A DNA stretch of 64,000 nucleotides from Verrucomicrobiota bacterium (GTDB lineage Bacteria; Verrucomicrobiota; Verrucomicrobiia; Verrucomicrobiales; Akkermansiaceae): assembly GCA_017301995.1 (NCBI GenBank), contig JAFLEH010000007.1:200399-264398 (forward strand), written 5' to 3'. A model generated the notes under the pieces. It was not told the origin of the DNA. It worked only from the letters and a program-made list of their open reading frames with translations, and made no database searches. Shown piece by piece: positions 62,720 to 64,000 of the stretch. A program made the translations under genes and the position numbers. Each line of letters begins with the position of its first letter. Within the stretch, counting starts at the first letter, position 1.

Positions 62720-63558
62720 TTGCGGCAACCCGGCCCGAGCCGGCGTTCATGACCGGCCTGTCCCCGTGGGCGGAAGCCCTGCCCGCGCATATCAGCCCCA
62801 CCGCGGCGAAGAACTACCTGGGGTGCTCCATGCGGTTCTATTTCGAGAAGGTGGCGTGCATCCGCAAGAAGGTGCCGCCGGCACTGCATCTCGGAAAAGC
62901 CGTGCATGCGGCATTGCAGGCGTTCCATCTGGCCCGCTGGCGCGGCGGCGACGATTCGCCTGAAACGGTGGCCGAAGTGTTCAACCGCGAATTCCTGGCG
63001 CTTGAGGCGGCCGAGGGCCCGGTAAACTACGATGACGATGCCGACCGCGAGAAATCGAGGTTGGACGGACTGAGGGTGCTGGCGGCCTATCTGGACTCGC
63101 CCTCGTCCGTGAGAGACAAGCCGCGGGCGGTGGAGGTGAAGCTCACCGAGAACATACCGGGACTGTCCGTTCCCCTGACCGGGGCCATGGATCTGGTGGA
63201 GGGGAATTTCGCGCCGGTGGATTTCAAGTCCGCCTCATCGAAGCCCGATTCGTCTGGAGCCATGTTCGACCATGAGATCCAGCTTGTGAGCTATCAACTG
63301 CTGCTGGAGGCCGCCGGGGAAAGCCCCCCGTCCCTCGATCTGGTGTTTCTTGTGAAGACCAGGACGCCGCAGGTCATCCGGGTTTCCAGCAAGCCAGCCG
63401 ATGCGAGACGCAAGCACAGGGTGCTGTGTTTGTTGGAGACCGCGGTAACCGGCATCGCGGAAGGACGTTACCACCCGCAGCCCTCGATGCACTGCTCGTG
63501 GTGTCAGTTCCGCAACGAGTGCATGCGGTGGCCCGAGCTTGTCAGAGCCGCGGCATGA
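62716..63558 (+). CDS. PD-(D/E)XK nuclease of the Cas4/RecB family with Fe-S cysteines
   Basis: Nuclease of 280 residues with GTG start, preceded by a perfect AGGAGG site. Motifs: ISPTAAKNYLGC at the start, GKAVH (His64), GAMD (Asp159), VDFK (Asp169, Lys171), and QLVSY (Gln189, Tyr193), which together are the RecB/Cas4 nuclease core. Four cysteines (Cys37, Cys260, Cys263, Cys269; CSWCQFRNEC at the end) match the iron-sulfur cluster of Cas4 and AddB. It probably degrades or trims DNA ends in recombination of the element. No cas1/cas2 or CRISPR is nearby, so a CRISPR role is not suggested. Confidence 0.85.
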   Translation: MIAATRPEPAFMTGLSPWAEALPAHISPTAAKNYLGCSMRFYFEKVACIRKKVPPALHLGKAVHAALQAFHLARWRGGDDSPETVAEVFNREFLALEAAEGPVNYDDDADREKSRLDGLRVLAAYLDSPSSVRDKPRAVEVKLTENIPGLSVPLTGAMDLVEGNFAPVDFKSASSKPDSSGAMFDHEIQLVSYQLLLEAAGESPPSLDLVFLVKTRTPQVIRVSSKPADARRKHRVLCLLETAVTGIAEGRYHPQPSMHCSWCQFRNECMRWPELVRAAA

Positions 63559-63600
63559 TGCCCGGAGAATCCCGCCACAACTCCCAAAACAACCATGCCG

Positions 63601-63640
63601 GATCCGCGGCCGCCTGTCCTCAAGCAGGCGGCCGCGGATC
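63601..63640. repeat. Perfect 16-bp inverted repeat (hairpin)
   Basis: GATCCGCGGCCGCCTG (63601-63616) and its exact complement (63625-63640) with the 8-base loop TCCTCAAG. No T-run on either side, so it is not a standard terminator. It lies between the nuclease gene and the small membrane protein gene. Confidence 0.75.
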
Positions 63641-63669
63641 ACCGGTCATACAATCCCACATTACAAACG

Positions 63670-63813
63670 ATGAATCCACTCGATCTGTGGCCCTGGGGCG
63701 TCGTGCTCTGCATGGCCGTCGCCGCATTCTTCCTGTTGGGGCCGGTGCTGTCCGGGCTTCTGCTGGTCATCCTGCTCATGGTGATCGCCGGAAACCTCTT
63801 GAGTCCGCGCTGA
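63670..63813 (+). CDS. Small membrane protein of the element
   Basis: A protein of 47 residues starting MNPLDLWPW. Nearly all of it is hydrophobic (VVLCMAVAAFFLLG, then LLLVILLMVIAG), enough for two short or one long membrane helix, with Arg at the end. The longer frame from 63595 would run through the hairpin and is unlikely. Such small proteins in mobile elements can be holins, toxins or entry-exclusion factors; nothing in the sequence decides between them. Confidence 0.5.
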   Translation: MNPLDLWPWGVVLCMAVAAFFLLGPVLSGLLLVILLMVIAGNLLSPR

Positions 63814-63845
63814 CCCCCCACCGCCAATCCACCATCAACCAACCA

Positions 63846-63873
63846 CCCCAACCCCAACCCCAACCCCAACCCC
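63846..63873 (-). repeat. Telomere-like (CCCCAA) repeats; G-quadruplex motif on minus strand
   Basis: Five tracts of CCCC separated by AA lie at 63846-63873. On the minus strand this is five GGGG tracts with TT loops, a textbook G-quadruplex pattern. A similar but looser C/A pattern occurs in leaders at 4112 and 62123. Confidence 0.8.
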
Positions 63874-64000
63874 ATATTATATTCTTTAGAAACTGATAAA
63901 TCAACTGCCAACTTATAAAACAAATACTAAAGTAATCATAAAAAGTCTCTCTTTATAAATTGAAGTAAAATGATATTAAATACTCAAAAATCATATAAAT
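63874..64000. other. AT-rich segment at window edge
   Basis: The last 127 bases are roughly three quarters A/T, a sharp change from the GC-rich DNA before. No open frame of use is visible. It may be a replication or transfer origin, a regulatory region, or the start of a gene of foreign origin beyond the edge. Confidence 0.5.

Noticed and set aside
62716..63558. CRISPR-associated Cas4
   Set aside because: No cas1, cas2 or repeat array is present; the nuclease is coupled to an element gene instead.

Overview
The window comes from a GC-rich Gram-negative bacterium, most likely of the phylum Verrucomicrobiota (Luteolibacter/Haloferula-like; inferred, not proven). Pointers are PEP-CTERM tails ending in short Arg runs, discoidin and lectin-type secreted proteins, a sulfatase, giant secreted glycoside hydrolases with Ca-binding repeats, a tandem pair of GspE/PilB ATPases, and many genes whose leaders are A/C-rich and lack a Shine-Dalgarno sequence.

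Layout of the chromosomal part (1-55.7 kb). At 1-7 kb lie the end of an NhaC-type antiporter and a type IV pilus/type II secretion block (two ATPases, inner-membrane platform, major-pseudopilin-like protein). At 7-16.4 kb are two surface proteins of discoidin/lectin type, coaX, an ammonium transporter preceded by a consensus sigma-54 promoter, a beta-barrel protein, a truncated haemoglobin and a RodA/FtsW protein. At 16.9-28.4 kb are a 2818-residue protein carrying both a GH13 and a GH57 catalytic domain, a Sel1-repeat/C39-peptidase-like protein and a sulfatase with EF-hands. At 28.4-38.6 kb are PEP-CTERM paralogues, an M48 protease, a lipoprotein, an NHL-repeat protein, a transglutaminase-like/discoidin protein with its partner, and a barrel protein. 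At 38.7-47.5 kb are a cyanophycin-synthetase-like enzyme lacking its usual C-terminal domain and a complete RND efflux operon facing its TetR regulator across an operator. At 48-53.4 kb three adjacent secreted proteins share a 'DWIGIY' repeat domain, next to a XylR-like AraC regulator.

At 55.72 kb the 3' half of a tRNA-Lys(CTT) gene marks the left end of an integrated element that continues past the right edge. It carries a tyrosine integrase, a DUF3102-like protein translationally coupled to a radical SAM (SplB-like) enzyme, an HUH replication-initiator-like protein, about 1.3 kb of hairpin-dense non-coding DNA with a strong candidate structured RNA and its own terminator, a ribbon-helix-helix protein, a coupled pair of an uncharacterised protein and a Cas4/RecB-type nuclease, and a small membrane protein. 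Its visible right part holds a perfect 16-bp hairpin, five telomere-like CCCCAA repeats and an abrupt switch to AT-rich DNA. I consider this element, and the GH13-GH57 fusion, the most novel content.

Non-coding repeats include two copies of an approximately 225-bp palindromic element (16.5 and 47.6 kb) and a 123-bp element with 12-bp terminal inverted repeats (32.35 kb). No rRNA, no complete tRNA and no CRISPR array was seen.
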